Under the pieces are notes generated by a model that searched no databases, was not told the DNA's origin, and saw only the letters and a program-made list of their open reading frames with translations. The translations under genes and the position numbers were made by a program. Positions 37,389-46,973 of a stretch of 64,000 nt of DNA are shown one piece after another. The stretch lies in contig NZ_CP139957.1 of the NCBI RefSeq assembly GCF_034343125.1, positions 891,001 through 955,000 of the forward strand. Reading direction: 5' to 3'. The first letter of the stretch is position 1; every line of letters starts with the position of its first letter. The stretch comes from Caldicellulosiruptor danielii. Its GTDB lineage: Bacteria; Bacillota; Thermoanaerobacteria; Caldicellulosiruptorales; Caldicellulosiruptoraceae.

Positions 37389-38180
37389 GTGCTGCCAGAT
37401 TTTTTAATAGAAGAAGATAACGCTAAAGTCAAAGTTGCAAAAGAAGGATATGTGGAAAAGAGTCTTTCTGGTTACTTGAAAGTTTCTCAGTGGTTTTTCA
37501 AAAGAAACAAAAGTTTATTTACAAGGATTGACGAATGGGCAAAACTTTTGTTTTTAATATGGTTTAGTTTACTGGTGAGTGTCTCTAATAGTATTTTGTT
37601 TTTAGCAGTTGCTTTTACTTTTGTATTGGTAGTTGCAGCAATATCAAAAGCTGATATTAAGGCATTGATTGTTTCATCTTGGGCGTTTGTGCCGCTTGTT
37701 ACATTTATAATAAGCATTCCTTATATGCTTATAACAAGGAATATTATGCCAGCTATTTTGCAGGTTTTAAAGACGGGCGTCATTATAATGACAGGTGAGG
37801 TTGTAATATATAATTCAAGAATTGACAGGCTTTTTAAGCCTTTTTCTTTTTTTGGGGGATTGAAGGAATTCATATGGCTTGTGGAACTCACCATGAGGAA
37901 CATCTTTGTACTTTTGCACACAATTACAGATATTTTGTTCGCAAAAAAGATAAGGACGGTGGGTGTATCAAGAAATAGATTGGATTTTGTAAAATCTATG
38001 ATAAGAGCCATTGTTCAAAAAACCATTTATATTTCAGAAGTTACTTATGTTTCCATGAGGACACGCGGTTTTTCATCTGGCAACATTAAATTAATGTATA
38101 GATTCAAGGTTACTGTTCCAGAACTTTTGGTAGTATTCTTCCTAATTATAATGAGCATTTTGGAGAGGATTTTAAAATGA
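37389..38180 (+). CDS. cbiQ: Energy-coupling factor transmembrane protein CbiQ
   Basis: A 263-aa T component of an ECF transporter with about five TM helices. The two coupling motifs (Ala-Arg-Gly type) appear as VGVSRNRL and MRTRGFSS, where the second keeps the classic xRG. GTG start with GGGAG upstream. It overlaps cbiO by 4 bases. The N terminus (LPDFLIEEDN) matches CbiQ family members. Confidence 0.92.
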   Translation: MLPDFLIEEDNAKVKVAKEGYVEKSLSGYLKVSQWFFKRNKSLFTRIDEWAKLLFLIWFSLLVSVSNSILFLAVAFTFVLVVAAISKADIKALIVSSWAFVPLVTFIISIPYMLITRNIMPAILQVLKTGVIIMTGEVVIYNSRIDRLFKPFSFFGGLKEFIWLVELTMRNIFVLLHTITDILFAKKIRTVGVSRNRLDFVKSMIRAIVQKTIYISEVTYVSMRTRGFSSGNIKLMYRFKVTVPELLVVFFLIIMSILERILK

Positions 38181-38925
38181 GTGCAGTGTTCAGGGGAAAA
38201 GATATAACATACAAGATAAACAATAAAACCATTATTGATAGTGCAAGCTTTGAGATTGAGAGAGGAAGGGCTTATGCACTTGTGGGTTGCAACGGGAGTG
38301 GGAAAACTACGCTAATGAAAATACTTTCTGGAATCATACTTGATTTTGAAGGAGAGCTTTATTTTTATGATAAAAAAGTTGGTAAAGCTTCTTTTGATGA
38401 GCTTTTCAAAAACGGATTTTACAAAAAGGTAGGTTATATGTTTCAAGAGACAGAACTTCAGCTTTTTAATCTCACTGTATTTGATGAGATTGCTTTTGGC
38501 CCAAGGCAGTTTATGAATGATGAAAGCAAAATCCAAAAAAGAGTTTTGGAGGTAGCAGAGTTTCTAGGTATTGATAATTTACTCGAAAGTGATATACTAA
38601 CTTTAAGCGGTGGGGAGAAAAAAGAGTAGCACTTGCTTCAATACTTGCAAATAACCCAGAGGTTTTGATACTTGATGAGCCGACAAACGACCTTGATCCC
38701 AAAAGCATAAGATTTTTTGCAAAGATTTTAAAACAGCTCAAAGATGTTGGAAAAACTCTAATTGTTTCTACACACCACTTTGACTTGCTTTTTCGTTTGG
38801 CTGACTACACAATTTTGCTTTCACCAGACCACAGAATACTAAAGGTTGGTAATACAAAAGAGATTTTAGAAGATAAAAATCTTTTGATTGAGGCCGAGGT
38901 CATAGATGAAGAATTTGAAATTTAA
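38177..38925 (+). pseudogene. cbiO: Energy-coupling factor ATPase CbiO, frameshifted after the signature motif
   Basis: An ECF ABC ATPase in two frames. The first has Walker A VGCNGSGKTT, the Q-loop YMFQETELQLF and signature LSGGEKK, and stops at TAG 38627-38629. The second continues KRVALASILANNPEVLILDEPTNDLDP with Walker B, then STHHFDLLFRLADYTILL. One extra A in the six-A run at 38618-38623 rejoins them into a normal 249-aa protein. If the break is real, the CbiMNQ transporter lacks its own ATPase. It overlaps cbiQ by 4 bases. Confidence 0.88.
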
Positions 38926-38975
38926 AATGATAAGCCTACTAAACAAAAATTTTTAAGGGGAAGTGAGAAAAACCT

Positions 38976-40007
38976 ATGAGAATTAGTAGACTTGATGACG
39001 TGGAAAAGTTCAAAATCGAAGATGAAAGATTATTTTTTTCTGCCCAACATGAAGAGATTAAAATGGGTTTGACTACAGATATATACTTCATAAAAACACT
39101 TGAGGTTTTGAGATACCTTAAAAGAGAGGATGCCTATGTTAAAGCTGAAATTTTTGCAAGAAGAGAAGGGATATTTTGTGGTCTTCCAGAAGTTTTAAAT
39201 CTTTTGAAAGATGTTGATTGTAAGGTATATACTCTTGACGAAGGAGAAAGCTTTTCTGCAAAAGAGGTTGTAATGAGAATTGAAGGAAGATATGTAGATT
39301 TTGGAATTTATGAAACACCTATTCTTGGTATACTGGCAAGTTCATCTGCATGGGCAACAGCTGCACGTGAGTGCAAGCAGGCAGCAGGTGACAAGCCAAT
39401 CTTGTGCTTTGGTGCACGCCACATCCATCCTTCAGTTGCGCCTGTAATGGAAAGGGCAGCAAAAGTGGGTGGCGCTGATGGAGTAAGCTGCATATTGGCA
39501 GCCAAAATATTAGGAATTTCTCCATCGGGAACAATTCCACATGCCGCAATACTGATTGCTGGGTCAACAGAAGATGTTGCAGTAGCCTATGATAAGGTGA
39601 TTCCAGAAGACTCACCTCGCATCATACTTGTTGACACGTTCAAGGACGAAGCACAAGAGGCACTGGATGTTGCAAGGATATTGAAAGAAAGGTTGCATGG
39701 CATAAGACTTGATACCCCGGGTGAAAGAGGCGGCGTTACGCCCGAGCTTGTATATGAGGTAAGAAAGAGGCTTGATTTGGAAGGTTTTTCACATGTGAAG
39801 ATATTTGTCTCAGGCGGACTTTACCCTGAGAAGATAAAAGCTTTATCTGAAGCAGGAGCTGATGCTTTTGGCGTTGGAAGCTATATCTCTTCAGCGCCTC
39901 CAATTGACATGACAATGGATATAAAAGAGGTTGACGGCAAACCTGTTGCAAAAAGAGGAAGAATTCCTGGGGTTACAGAAAATAAGAGGCTAAAGAGGGT
40001 GAAGTGA
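38976..40007 (+). CDS. pncB: Nicotinate phosphoribosyltransferase
   Basis: 343 aa, the short archaeal/clostridial NAPRTase form, making nicotinate mononucleotide for NAD salvage. Visible: TTDIYFIKTLEVLR, EGIFCGLPEVL, ETPILGILASSSAWAT, FGARHIHPSVAPVMERAA, GTIPHAAIL, LDTPGERGGVTPELVYEVR and FVSGGLYPEKI...GVGSYIS. AAGGGGAAGTGAG lies before ATG 38976. It sits 50 bases downstream of cbiO and may be in its operon, without an obvious functional link. Confidence 0.93.
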   Translation: MRISRLDDVEKFKIEDERLFFSAQHEEIKMGLTTDIYFIKTLEVLRYLKREDAYVKAEIFARREGIFCGLPEVLNLLKDVDCKVYTLDEGESFSAKEVVMRIEGRYVDFGIYETPILGILASSSAWATAARECKQAAGDKPILCFGARHIHPSVAPVMERAAKVGGADGVSCILAAKILGISPSGTIPHAAILIAGSTEDVAVAYDKVIPEDSPRIILVDTFKDEAQEALDVARILKERLHGIRLDTPGERGGVTPELVYEVRKRLDLEGFSHVKIFVSGGLYPEKIKALSEAGADAFGVGSYISSAPPIDMTMDIKEVDGKPVAKRGRIPGVTENKRLKRVK

Positions 40008-40133
40008 TTTTAAAAGATCCAGATAACTCATAAATAGTTCATAATTGGTTCAAGAAGATTGATATATTGATGTTTAAAACGTATTTTTACCCTCTTTTTT
40101 CTTATGCTTCGTGTTGGCTAGAAAATAAAAGTT

Positions 40134-40163
40134 TTTACTTTTCATCAACTAAAGTGTTATAAT
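40134..40163 (+). promoter_or_regulatory. Candidate promoter of the BREX operon
   Basis: TTACTT (40134-40139), 18-base spacer, TATAAT (40158-40163), 80 bases before the putative brxF start. The 235-base gap 40008-40242 holds no other recognisable element. Confidence 0.45.
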
Positions 40164-40242
40164 TATAGTTGATAAATTTTAGCAAAGAATATTTTAATTT
40201 AAGCCAAAAGCTTATAATGCCTTTAGATGGGAGGTATTAACA

Positions 40243-40704
40243 ATTCTTAAGTGGGAGTCTATACTTGGTGAACTTGATAAATATTACTACAAACTTGCTC
40301 TTATTATAAGTGAAAATCCAAGCCAAACAAGTAAAATTTTGAAAGAATTATCAACAACATTTGGTATAAGATATATAAATCTTAATCTTGAGTTAGCAAA
40401 TTATTTGGTTGAAATTCCGTTTTCTGAAAGGTGGTTACATGTCAGCAAAGCAATTGACGAAATTATATTAAAAAATGAAGACCAGAGCCTTGTTATTGAT
40501 AATACAGACATACTGTTTGAAGAGCATTTAAAAATTGACCCAGTTGGAGTTTTAAAGAATGCAAGCAAGTATAAAAAATTAATTGCTTCTCTCAGAGCAC
40601 GAATTGAAAATAATTATATCATCTACGCAAACCCGCAAGCTAAGGAATACAAAAAGTATAAGATTGATAATCTTGAGTGTTATGTAATAAATCTACAGGA
40701 GTGA
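40243..40704 (+). CDS. brxF: BrxF, small P-loop-like protein of BREX type 3 (putative AUU start)
   Basis: About 153 aa, first gene of the BREX type 3 operon. The frame opens upstream but has no ATG, GTG or TTG before 40339; ATT at 40243 sits exactly 8 bases after GGGAGG (40229-40234) and gives the family-like N terminus xLKWESILGELDKYYYKLALI. The TTG at 40339 would remove the first strand and has no SD. Where BrxF proteins have a P-loop (GPAGSGKT type), this one reads ISENPSQTSK, lacking the GKT/S. A Walker B-like LVIDNTDILFE follows near residue 85, and ASLRARIEN, ANPQAKEYKKYKI near the end. Stop lies 6 bases before brxC. Confidence 0.75.
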   Translation: MLKWESILGELDKYYYKLALIISENPSQTSKILKELSTTFGIRYINLNLELANYLVEIPFSERWLHVSKAIDEIILKNEDQSLVIDNTDILFEEHLKIDPVGVLKNASKYKKLIASLRARIENNYIIYANPQAKEYKKYKIDNLECYVINLQE

Positions 40705-40710
40705 TGATTT

Positions 40711-43700
40711 TTGAGGTATAAAGATGTAATAAATTTCGAGCCCATTGAAACCTTGATTCAACTTGTAGATGCTAATGAAAAGGAAAAAGCGAAAAATCTA
40801 ATTAAAACTTTTGTCATGTCTGATTCAATGGCTGAGGTTTTGTGCGATATTGTCATTCCTCAGCTTCAATTTGAGGAATTTAGTGATAATAAAGGAATAT
40901 TTGTTGTTGGAAACTACGGAACAGGTAAGTCACACTTGATGGCAGTTATATCGGCTATTGCCGAAGATAAAGAATTATTAGATTACGTAAATAATGAAAA
41001 ATTTAAGAAAGCAGCAGAAAAAATAGCTGGAAAATTTGAAGTAGTAAGAATAGAAATTGGCTCTGTTACAACAAGTTTAAGAGATATTATACTAAAAAGA
41101 GACATTGAAAGTGATTTGAAAAGAAGAGGGATTGATTATACATTTCCATCAATGAATGAAATTTCTAATAACAAGGATTCAATTATTGAAATGATGGCAA
41201 AGTTCGAAGAAAAGTATCCTGAAAAAGGATACTTAATTGTTATTGATGAATTACTTGATTTTCTAAGAACGAGAAAAGAGCATGAACTGAGGCTTGATTT
41301 GGGATTTTTGAGGGAATTGGGTGAAGTATGTAAAAACACTCGTGTTAGAATAATTGCAGGTGTTCAGGAGTCGTTGTTTGACAGTTCAAGTTTTTCTTAT
41401 GTTTCAGATAAGATAATGCAGGTGAAAGACAGATTTGAGAATATAATAATCAAAAAAGAAGATATTGCATATGTAGTATCTCAAAGATTGCTCAAAAAAA
41501 GTGATACTCAGAAAGCCTTTATTCGAGAACATCTAAAAAAATTTAGTAATCTATACAAGAATATGGGTGATAGACTTGAAGAATATGTAGAGCTTTATCC
41601 CATACATCCTTCTTACATAGATGTATTTCAAAAGGTACTTATTGCTGAGCAAAGAGAAATTTTAAAAACAATCAGTCGAACAATTTCAAAATTGTTAGAT
41701 GAAGAGATTCCTGAAGATGATACAGGAATAATTTCTTATGATTCTTATTGGGACTTTATAAAAGAAATGCCAGCTGCAAGAGCCCATCCTGACGTAAGAC
41801 AGGTTATTGATGCAAGTAGTGTTCTGGAAAATATAATTAACAACTCTTTTCCCAAGAAAGTTTACAAAAATTATGCAATTAAAATAATAAAAGCCCTTAG
41901 TGTTTACAGACTTGCTACTGGTGACATACATGTACCGCTGGGATTGACTATTGAAAATATCAAAGATGATTTGTGTTTTAATATACCTGATTTACCAGAG
42001 AAAGAAGAGGATTTTTTGATTACCACTATTGAGTCTATAATGAAAGAGATATTAAAGACTGTTGATAACAAGTTCATTTCATTTAACAAAGAAAATAACC
42101 AATATTATTTAGATGTTGCCAAAGTAGGCATTGATTATTTGGCAAAGATTGAGGAAAAGGCTGAGCTAATAGACGACGATATAGTGAACAGACATTTCTA
42201 CAATATAATATTGAGGCTCCTGAATTGGGAAGAGAAAGCTGCAACCCCTTACGTTAAGGGACATCGAATATGGGAGTATGACCTTATTTGGGAAGATAAA
42301 AACATAGAGAGGCACGGCTATTTATTTTTAGGGACACCGAATGAAAGACCTACTGCACAGCCACCAAGAGATTTTTATATCTATTTTACAAGACTTTATG
42401 AATTTAATGACTGGGAAGATAATAAAAAAGATGATGAAGTTTTTTTCAGTTTTGCCTTGGATGATGATACACTGATAACAAAACTAAAAATGTATGCTGC
42501 AGCCCATGAACTATCTGAAGGTGTTGATACTTCAAGCAAAAGTTCGTATCTAAAATGGGCAACCAAGTTTGAAAAAGAAATATTGGAAATTATAAATAAC
42601 AACAAAAATACCTGTTTTAATGTCACCTATAAAGGTGAAACAAAATCAATGTTTGAAGTATTGCAAGGGAGAGTTCCCAGCAACAAGACAATTAAAGAGC
42701 TTGTTGATAAGGCTGCTTCTATTTGTCTTTCACAGCATTTCAGCAAACTTTACCCACTATATCCGAAGTTCAGTATAACAATTACAAGAAATAATTTAAG
42801 TGAACTTACAAAACAAGTCCTCAACTACATTGCTGGCAAAAAAACAGATACTGCTGCGAAAATCTTAGATGCTTTTGGCTTAATTGAAAATGAAAGAATT
42901 TCCACAAAGAGATCTATATATGCAAAATATTTTGCGGATTTAGTTGCGAAGTTGCCACCAGGTAAAGTGATAAATAGAAATGAGATATTTGAAAAGTGGT
43001 ATAGTGAGGAAGAAGTGGACAAAAATTTTAAATTTGAACCAAACTTTGTTGTTATGATTTTAGCTGCACTTATATACACTGGTGATATTGTTTTAATTGG
43101 TGAACAGGGTAAAGAGTACAATGCTGGTAATCTTGACGAGCTTGCATCTACCAATCTTGTGAATTTAATAAACTTTAAGTATATTACAAGACCAAAGGAG
43201 ATTCCTATTAAAGTACTTGAAAGACTATTTGAGCTATTAGACCTTCCACCAGGACAGATAAAGAATTCCTCGCAGATGGAACAGGGTATTGCTAATATGC
43301 AAAGTAAAGTAGAGAATTTAATTAAAAACACTATTCAGATTTCAGAAAGAATAACCAATAACATTTTGATATGGGACAGAGAAGTTTTCACAGAGAGTGA
43401 AAAGAGAAAGTTCAGGGAAGATTTGAGTAATTTTAAGAATTTTTTAGATAGTTTAAAAAGATATAATACCATTGCAAGACTGAAAACATTTAATTTTTCA
43501 AAGGATGAGATAGAAGAAAAATTTAAAGCATTGAAAGTGATTGAAAAAGTAAAAAAAGTACTTGATTTTAAGGAGCAAGTTGATGATGTTATAAACTATC
43601 TCAAGAATGCTGAGCTGGTTACTGATTCGGAGGAAATTAAGAAAATGATTCAAGATATGAAGGATGAATTAAACAATATATTGCAAGATATAGATAAATT

Positions 43701-44403
43701 AAATGATTTTATAATAAAAGACTTTAAGAACAAATTAGAAATGGTTAAAGAAGCATATATTCAATCTTATTTTGAGAGACATAGAAAATGCAGATTAGAT
43801 ATAAATGGCGATGAGAAAAAGAAGAAGATACTTTCAAGCAAAGAGCTTAGTAACTTGAGAAAATTAAAAAGTATAAAAGACATTTTCAGCATTCAAAAGT
43901 TTGAAGAAATTGAAAAGAAATTAAGTTCAATAAAGACATGTTTTAACTTAATAGAAGAAGATTTAAAAAATCAACCAGTATGTCCGCATTGTGGGTTTAA
44001 ACCTAATAGTGAGGAAGGAATGTCTGCAAGTATGCTATTAGAAAAGGTTGAAGATGATATATATACTATGATTGATGAGACAAAAAACAAGATTTTAAAA
44101 GCTCTTGAAGACAAGGTTGTTAGCGAGAATATAAAGCTTTTGAAGGAACAAGAAAGAAAGGAAATAGAGAAATTCCTTGAGAAAAGAGAATTTGATGAGG
44201 ATATTTCATATAATTTCATTGCTGGAATTAACAATCTGATGGAAGGTTTTGATAAAATAGAATTTGATGTGAATCAGTTGAAGAATTATATCTCTAAGAA
44301 AGGTCCTATGACAGTTGATGAATTTAAAGATACAATAGAAAAGTTTATTGAAACAATGATAAAAGGAAAAACAAAAGACAAAATACGAATTATCGTAAAT
44401 TGA
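40711..44403 (+). CDS. brxC: BrxC/PglY, large ATPase of BREX
   Basis: A 1230-aa P-loop ATPase. Walker A is GNYGTGKS at residues 67-74; Walker B is LIVIDELLDFL near 178; the long C-terminal half is largely helical and charged, with a CPHCGFKP zinc-knuckle-like motif near residue 1092. BrxC is required for BREX defence and is thought to form an AAA+ like assembly; its exact role is unsettled. TTG start with AGGAG 9 bases upstream. Stop overlaps the first bases before pglX. It is full length without frameshift. Confidence 0.93.
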   Translation: MRYKDVINFEPIETLIQLVDANEKEKAKNLIKTFVMSDSMAEVLCDIVIPQLQFEEFSDNKGIFVVGNYGTGKSHLMAVISAIAEDKELLDYVNNEKFKKAAEKIAGKFEVVRIEIGSVTTSLRDIILKRDIESDLKRRGIDYTFPSMNEISNNKDSIIEMMAKFEEKYPEKGYLIVIDELLDFLRTRKEHELRLDLGFLRELGEVCKNTRVRIIAGVQESLFDSSSFSYVSDKIMQVKDRFENIIIKKEDIAYVVSQRLLKKSDTQKAFIREHLKKFSNLYKNMGDRLEEYVELYPIHPSYIDVFQKVLIAEQREILKTISRTISKLLDEEIPEDDTGIISYDSYWDFIKEMPAARAHPDVRQVIDASSVLENIINNSFPKKVYKNYAIKIIKALSVYRLATGDIHVPLGLTIENIKDDLCFNIPDLPEKEEDFLITTIESIMKEILKTVDNKFISFNKENNQYYLDVAKVGIDYLAKIEEKAELIDDDIVNRHFYNIILRLLNWEEKAATPYVKGHRIWEYDLIWEDKNIERHGYLFLGTPNERPTAQPPRDFYIYFTRLYEFNDWEDNKKDDEVFFSFALDDDTLITKLKMYAAAHELSEGVDTSSKSSYLKWATKFEKEILEIINNNKNTCFNVTYKGETKSMFEVLQGRVPSNKTIKELVDKAASICLSQHFSKLYPLYPKFSITITRNNLSELTKQVLNYIAGKKTDTAAKILDAFGLIENERISTKRSIYAKYFADLVAKLPPGKVINRNEIFEKWYSEEEVDKNFKFEPNFVVMILAALIYTGDIVLIGEQGKEYNAGNLDELASTNLVNLINFKYITRPKEIPIKVLERLFELLDLPPGQIKNSSQMEQGIANMQSKVENLIKNTIQISERITNNILIWDREVFTESEKRKFREDLSNFKNFLDSLKRYNTIARLKTFNFSKDEIEEKFKALKVIEKVKKVLDFKEQVDDVINYLKNAELVTDSEEIKKMIQDMKDELNNILQDIDKLNDFIIKDFKNKLEMVKEAYIQSYFERHRKCRLDINGDEKKKKILSSKELSNLRKLKSIKDIFSIQKFEEIEKKLSSIKTCFNLIEEDLKNQPVCPHCGFKPNSEEGMSASMLLEKVEDDIYTMIDETKNKILKALEDKVVSENIKLLKEQERKEIEKFLEKREFDEDISYNFIAGINNLMEGFDKIEFDVNQLKNYISKKGPMTVDEFKDTIEKFIETMIKGKTKDKIRIIVN

Positions 44404-44417
44404 TGGAGGAGTTTGAG

Positions 44418-46970
44418 ATGGAGCTTACAAAAGAGATTCTTGATAGTGTTCGAAACATTGAAGGTTTTCCAATTGCAGATGATGAAGATATAATAAGACT
44501 TTCTGACCCGCCGTATTATACAGCTTGTCCAAATCCCTTTATAAAAGACTTTATTGAAAAATACGGGAAAAAATATGACGAAAAAACAGATGATTATAAT
44601 GTTGAACCATATACTGCAGATATCTCTGAGGGGAAAAACGATCCTATATACAATGCTCATTCTTACCATACAAAAGTTCCTTATAAGGCAATTATGAGAT
44701 ATATTTTACATTACACAAAACCTGGTGATATTGTTTTTGATGGATTTTGTGGGTCGGGCATGACAGGTGTAGCAGCGGCAATGTGCGAAAGTCCCGACCC
44801 AGAGTTTAAATTTGTTTTAGAAAAAGAATTTGAACAAAGGGGTAAGAAAATAGAGTGGGGTGCAAGAAGGGCAATTTTATGTGATTTATCACCGGCAGCT
44901 ACTTTTATAGCTTATAACTACAACAATCCTGTTGATCCCGAGGAATTTGAGAAAGAAGCAAAAAGGATTCTGGAAGAAGTTGAAAAAGAATGTGGCTGGA
45001 TGTATGAAACCATACATGTTAACAAATACGGAAAGCCAGAGACTGGGTTTGGTGGAGAGATTATAAAAGGTAAAATAAATTATACAGTTTGGTCTGATGT
45101 CTTCATTTGCCCAAGTTGTGGGCAGGAGATTGTGTTTTGGGATGTGGCGGTTGATAAAGAAAATGGTGAGGTTTTAGATAGTTTCAATTGTCCATTTTGC
45201 AATGCTTTGCTGAAAAAGACTATTTTGGAAAGGGCAACAGTGACCGTTTATGATAGAGCACTAAAAGAGTATATAGTTCAGGCAAAACAGGTTCCTGTTT
45301 TGATAAATTATTCAGTAAACGGCAGGCGGTTTGAAAAAAAGCCTGATAAGTTTGACCTCGAGCTATTACAAAAAATAGAAGAGATGGATATTCCGTATTG
45401 GTATCCTACTGATAGAATGCCTGAGGGTGATGAGTCAAGGAGAAACGATAAGTATGGCATAACTCATGTTCATCATTTTTATACAAAGAGGAATTTGTGG
45501 GTTTTGAGTTGTTTGTATGATAAGGTAAAAAAAAACAGACGTTTACTATTTGTTTTTACAGCTGTTAATCCAAGATTAGCTACAAAAATGTCAGTTTATA
45601 GGGTTGGTAAGGGAAAAAGCAATTTAACGAGTGGGACATTATATGTTCCATCTTTTAATAGTGATTACAATTTAATCGAAAGTTTTACAACAAAAATTAA
45701 ATCAATAAAAAATGTGTTTAAATCTTTGAATGGAAATGTAGGCAATGTTATATCTACCAATTCAATGCTTGATTTACGATTTTTACCATCAAACTCAATT
45801 GACTACATCTTCACTGACCCTCCCTATGGAGATAACCTTATGTATTCAGAGTTAAACTTTATTTGGGAGGCATGGCTGAGAGTATTTACCAACAATAAAA
45901 CAGAGGCAATAATAAACAAAGTGCAGAGAAAAGGTCTTTCTGAATACCAAGAATTAATGGAACAGTGCTTCAAAGAAATGTATAGAATACTTAAACCTGG
46001 TAGATGGATAACAGTTGAGTTCCACAATACTAAAAATGCTGTATGGAATGCCATCCAAGAAGCTATGTTAAGAGCAGGATTTGTTATTGCTAATGTCAGA
46101 GCACTTGATAAAAAACAGGGCAGTTTTAAACAAGTCACAACAACTACAGCTACAAAACAGGATTTAATAATCTCTGCATATAAACCAAAAGAAAGTTTTG
46201 AAAAGAAGTTCTATTTAGAAGTAGGAACAGAAGAAGGTGTTTGGGAATTTGTAAGACAGCATCTTGAGAAGCTTCCTGTTGTGGTTGAAAATAATGGAGT
46301 TTTGGAATATATCCCTGAAAGGCAAGCTTATTTGTTATACGATGCAATGGTTGCTTATCATGTTCAAAGAGGTCTGAGCATTCCAATGGGAGCAGCCGAG
46401 TTTTATAAGGGCTTAAAAGAAAGATTTATAGAAAGGGATGGAATGTACTTTCTTCCAAGCCAGGCTCCTAAATATGAAGAAAAAAGATACAGGCTTGAGC
46501 TAAAAAAGCAGCTTTCATTTGTTATTGTTGATGAGAAAAGTGCCATTCAATGGATAAGAAACGAGCTTGAAAAACAACCACAGACTTATCAAGAACTACA
46601 ACCAAAGTTTTTGAAGGCAAAGCATGAGTTCAAGCATGAAAAGTTACCGGAGCTTTTGCAATTACTTGAAGAAAACTTCTTACAAGATAAAAATGGTAAA
46701 TGGTATGTGCCTGATGTTAATAAGCAATCAGATCTTGAAAAGCTGAGAACTAAAAATCTTTTGAGGGAATTTGAAGGATACTTAAGTGTCAAGGGCAAGT
46801 TGAAAGTATTCAGGACAGAAGCAATAAGAGCCGGATTTAAGGATTTATGGCAAAAGAAAGATTATAAAACAATTGTAAAGGTGGCTGAAAAACTTCCAGA
46901 GTCAGTTTTACAAGAAGATACAGTTCTTTTGATGTATTATGACAATGCTCTGACAAGATTAGGTGAATAG
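44418..46970 (+). CDS. pglX: PglX-type adenine DNA methyltransferase of BREX type 3 (PglXI)
   Basis: An 850-aa N6-adenine methyltransferase that marks the host genome. SAM motif DGFCGSGMTG lies at about residues 108-117 and catalytic DPPY at 467-470; a zinc-ribbon insertion (CPSCGQ...CPFCNA) lies at about 230-275. This order (SAM motif before DPPY) and the DUF1156-like character match the BREX type 3 methylase rather than the type 1 PglX. The C-terminal 250 residues look like winged-helix modules. ATG 44418 is chosen because GGAGG at 44405-44409 is 8 bases upstream. Confidence 0.92.
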   Translation: MELTKEILDSVRNIEGFPIADDEDIIRLSDPPYYTACPNPFIKDFIEKYGKKYDEKTDDYNVEPYTADISEGKNDPIYNAHSYHTKVPYKAIMRYILHYTKPGDIVFDGFCGSGMTGVAAAMCESPDPEFKFVLEKEFEQRGKKIEWGARRAILCDLSPAATFIAYNYNNPVDPEEFEKEAKRILEEVEKECGWMYETIHVNKYGKPETGFGGEIIKGKINYTVWSDVFICPSCGQEIVFWDVAVDKENGEVLDSFNCPFCNALLKKTILERATVTVYDRALKEYIVQAKQVPVLINYSVNGRRFEKKPDKFDLELLQKIEEMDIPYWYPTDRMPEGDESRRNDKYGITHVHHFYTKRNLWVLSCLYDKVKKNRRLLFVFTAVNPRLATKMSVYRVGKGKSNLTSGTLYVPSFNSDYNLIESFTTKIKSIKNVFKSLNGNVGNVISTNSMLDLRFLPSNSIDYIFTDPPYGDNLMYSELNFIWEAWLRVFTNNKTEAIINKVQRKGLSEYQELMEQCFKEMYRILKPGRWITVEFHNTKNAVWNAIQEAMLRAGFVIANVRALDKKQGSFKQVTTTTATKQDLIISAYKPKESFEKKFYLEVGTEEGVWEFVRQHLEKLPVVVENNGVLEYIPERQAYLLYDAMVAYHVQRGLSIPMGAAEFYKGLKERFIERDGMYFLPSQAPKYEEKRYRLELKKQLSFVIVDEKSAIQWIRNELEKQPQTYQELQPKFLKAKHEFKHEKLPELLQLLEENFLQDKNGKWYVPDVNKQSDLEKLRTKNLLREFEGYLSVKGKLKVFRTEAIRAGFKDLWQKKDYKTIVKVAEKLPESVLQEDTVLLMYYDNALTRLGE

Positions 46971-46973
46971 GCA

